From positions 1-32,696 of the forward strand of contig JANQQN010000052.1 in assembly GCA_028289325.1 (NCBI GenBank): a DNA stretch of 32,696 bases, in the 5' to 3' direction. Made by a program: the position numbers and the translations under genes. Source of the DNA: Myxococcota bacterium. Its GTDB lineage: Bacteria; Myxococcota; Kuafuiibacteriia; Kuafuiibacteriales; Kuafuiibacteriaceae. Every line of letters starts with the position of its first letter. Positions within the stretch are counted from its first letter, which is position 1. Positions 31,877-32,696 of this stretch are shown piece by piece. The notes below the pieces were generated by a model. The model worked only from the letters and a program-made list of their open reading frames with translations, made no database searches and was not told the DNA's origin.

Positions 31877-32696
31877 TCAGTCTCGGGTCGATACGCGGGC
31901 GGTGGTCGTCGGCGCCGACAACGGAACGATGAGTCGGTTGCGCCCCGCCTGCAAGATCGCCTGAGCATTATCGCGAAACGCCGCAAACTCGCGGGCTGGG
32001 ATTCGCTTCAGAGGCATCAGTCGCTGCCGGTCGAGACGGGCACGTTTGGCCTCGTCGTCCCAGACGAACGACTGTTCGATGCGCCCGAAGCTCGCGGAAC
32101 GTCGAAAGTTCCGGGGGGCTTCGATCGGCCGGGCGACGTTGGCCGGAAAATCGACGATGACCGTCGACCGTTCGTACGTCGGCGAGATCAACAGCGGCGT
32201 CTCGCGGCGCGGAAGTCGAAGATAGGTTGCCAGGCCGGGCTGACCCAAAGCTTCGCCGATCAGGGGCGTGGAGAAGAAGCGCTCGGCCACGAGGTGGTTT
32301 CGATCCGTCGCCATGAACCCGGGGATGGCCACCGACGCGGTGAGCACCAGCGGCGCGAGGGGCGTGCGCCGGTCGGCGATGGCGAGGGTCTGTAGCTGCG
32401 CACTGGGCATGATCGACGCCAGCCACCGCTGGAGCTGACGTTCCTGCTCGTCCGGGCGCGCCGTGGCCAACAGGCGGGCCAGGTCGACGCCGGTGGTGCC
32501 GGGAACCTCGAGGCGGAGCGTCCCCGCTGCGTCCCCCGACGCGGTCACCTTCAGCGAGAGCCGGCTCTCGATGGGCCAGCTGGCGATGTCTCGGGGCAAG
32601 ATCGGTCGGACGACGGGGCGGCCGTCCGTCGACCGGGCGAGATAGTGACCCTCTTGGTACCAGGGGGACAGACGGCCCAGCCACGGGCTTTGCCGG
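31877..32696 (-). CDS. C-terminal part of a DUF3857/transglutaminase-like protein (partial, runs off right edge)
   Basis: The frame is open from the right edge (first visible codons read RQSPWLGRLSPWYQEGHYL) to TGA 31877, about 272 residues; the N-terminus lies beyond the window. SGDAAGTLRLEVPG and the pattern VDFPANVARPIEAPRNF, then ending KRIPAREFAAFRDNAQAI, resemble the C-terminal immunoglobulin-like region of DUF3857/transglutaminase-fold proteins, usually secreted or envelope-bound. No catalytic motif lies in the visible part. The TTG at 32599 in the frame is not a convincing start because the reading continues upstream with good coding character. Operon with the SAM hydrolase-like gene. 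Confidence 0.65.
   Translation of the reverse strand, partial: RQSPWLGRLSPWYQEGHYLARSTDGRPVVRPILPRDIASWPIESRLSLKVTASGDAAGTLRLEVPGTTGVDLARLLATARPDEQERQLQRWLASIMPSAQLQTLAIADRRTPLAPLVLTASVAIPGFMATDRNHLVAERFFSTPLIGEALGQPGLATYLRLPRRETPLLISPTYERSTVIVDFPANVARPIEAPRNFRRSASFGRIEQSFVWDDEAKRARLDRQRLMPLKRIPAREFAAFRDNAQAILQAGRNRLIVPLSAPTTTARVSTRD

Overview
The window is high-GC, densely packed DNA from a Gram-negative bacterium. It carries an LptD-like LPS-assembly protein, outer-membrane and AMIN-domain proteins, and a CHASE2 adenylate cyclase. It also has many GTG starts and stop/start overlaps (ATGA, GTGA). Together with the accD-folC-...-lptD order this suggests a deltaproteobacterial or Myxococcota-like lineage; that placement is inference, and no rRNA or tRNA gene is present to test it.

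Left part (1-8.7 kb): on the minus strand, an ABC transporter ATPase is followed by a very large permease fused to an M1-peptidase-like domain that runs off the left edge. A TetR regulator is divergent to this pair. Next come a PrmA-like methyltransferase, a small beta-barrel protein broken by a one-base frameshift, a ParA ATPase with two N-terminal zinc-ribbon-like units, and a family-2 glycosyltransferase whose start overlaps the ParA stop.

Centre (8.8-17.4 kb): a CHASE2/adenylate cyclase, then accD, folC, a two-AMIN-domain protein with an Asp-Pro-Glu-Pro repeat linker, and lptD, all on the plus strand. An unrecognised 124-residue protein converges on the end of lptD.

Accessory island (17.4-19.1 kb): a small partner protein plus AbiEii-type nucleotidyltransferase, preceded by a good promoter and a perfect inverted repeat. 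On the other strand lies a VapB-like antitoxin with only the first third of a VapC toxin. This looks like a toxin-antitoxin insertion site between housekeeping blocks.

Right part (19.1-32.7 kb): a FadR-like TetR regulator with a crotonase that lacks one catalytic Glu; a double AhpD-like protein; a TatD nuclease; and a three-gene minus-strand operon (FAD oxidoreductase, six-helix membrane polyferredoxin, HmoA-like monooxygenase) that could be a dedicated electron-transfer/haem-processing pathway. After these come a PAS histidine kinase overlapping a REC-degenerate GGDEF-EAL phosphodiesterase, whose 3' end overlaps phenylalanine hydroxylase antisense; an Lrp/AsnC regulator divergent from the hydroxylase; a small hypothetical protein; and an S-adenosylmethionine hydrolase-family protein downstream of a protein cut by the right edge.

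No CRISPR array, complete insertion sequence, tRNA or rRNA was seen. The two genes that run off the edges were read directly from the sequence in the open frames.
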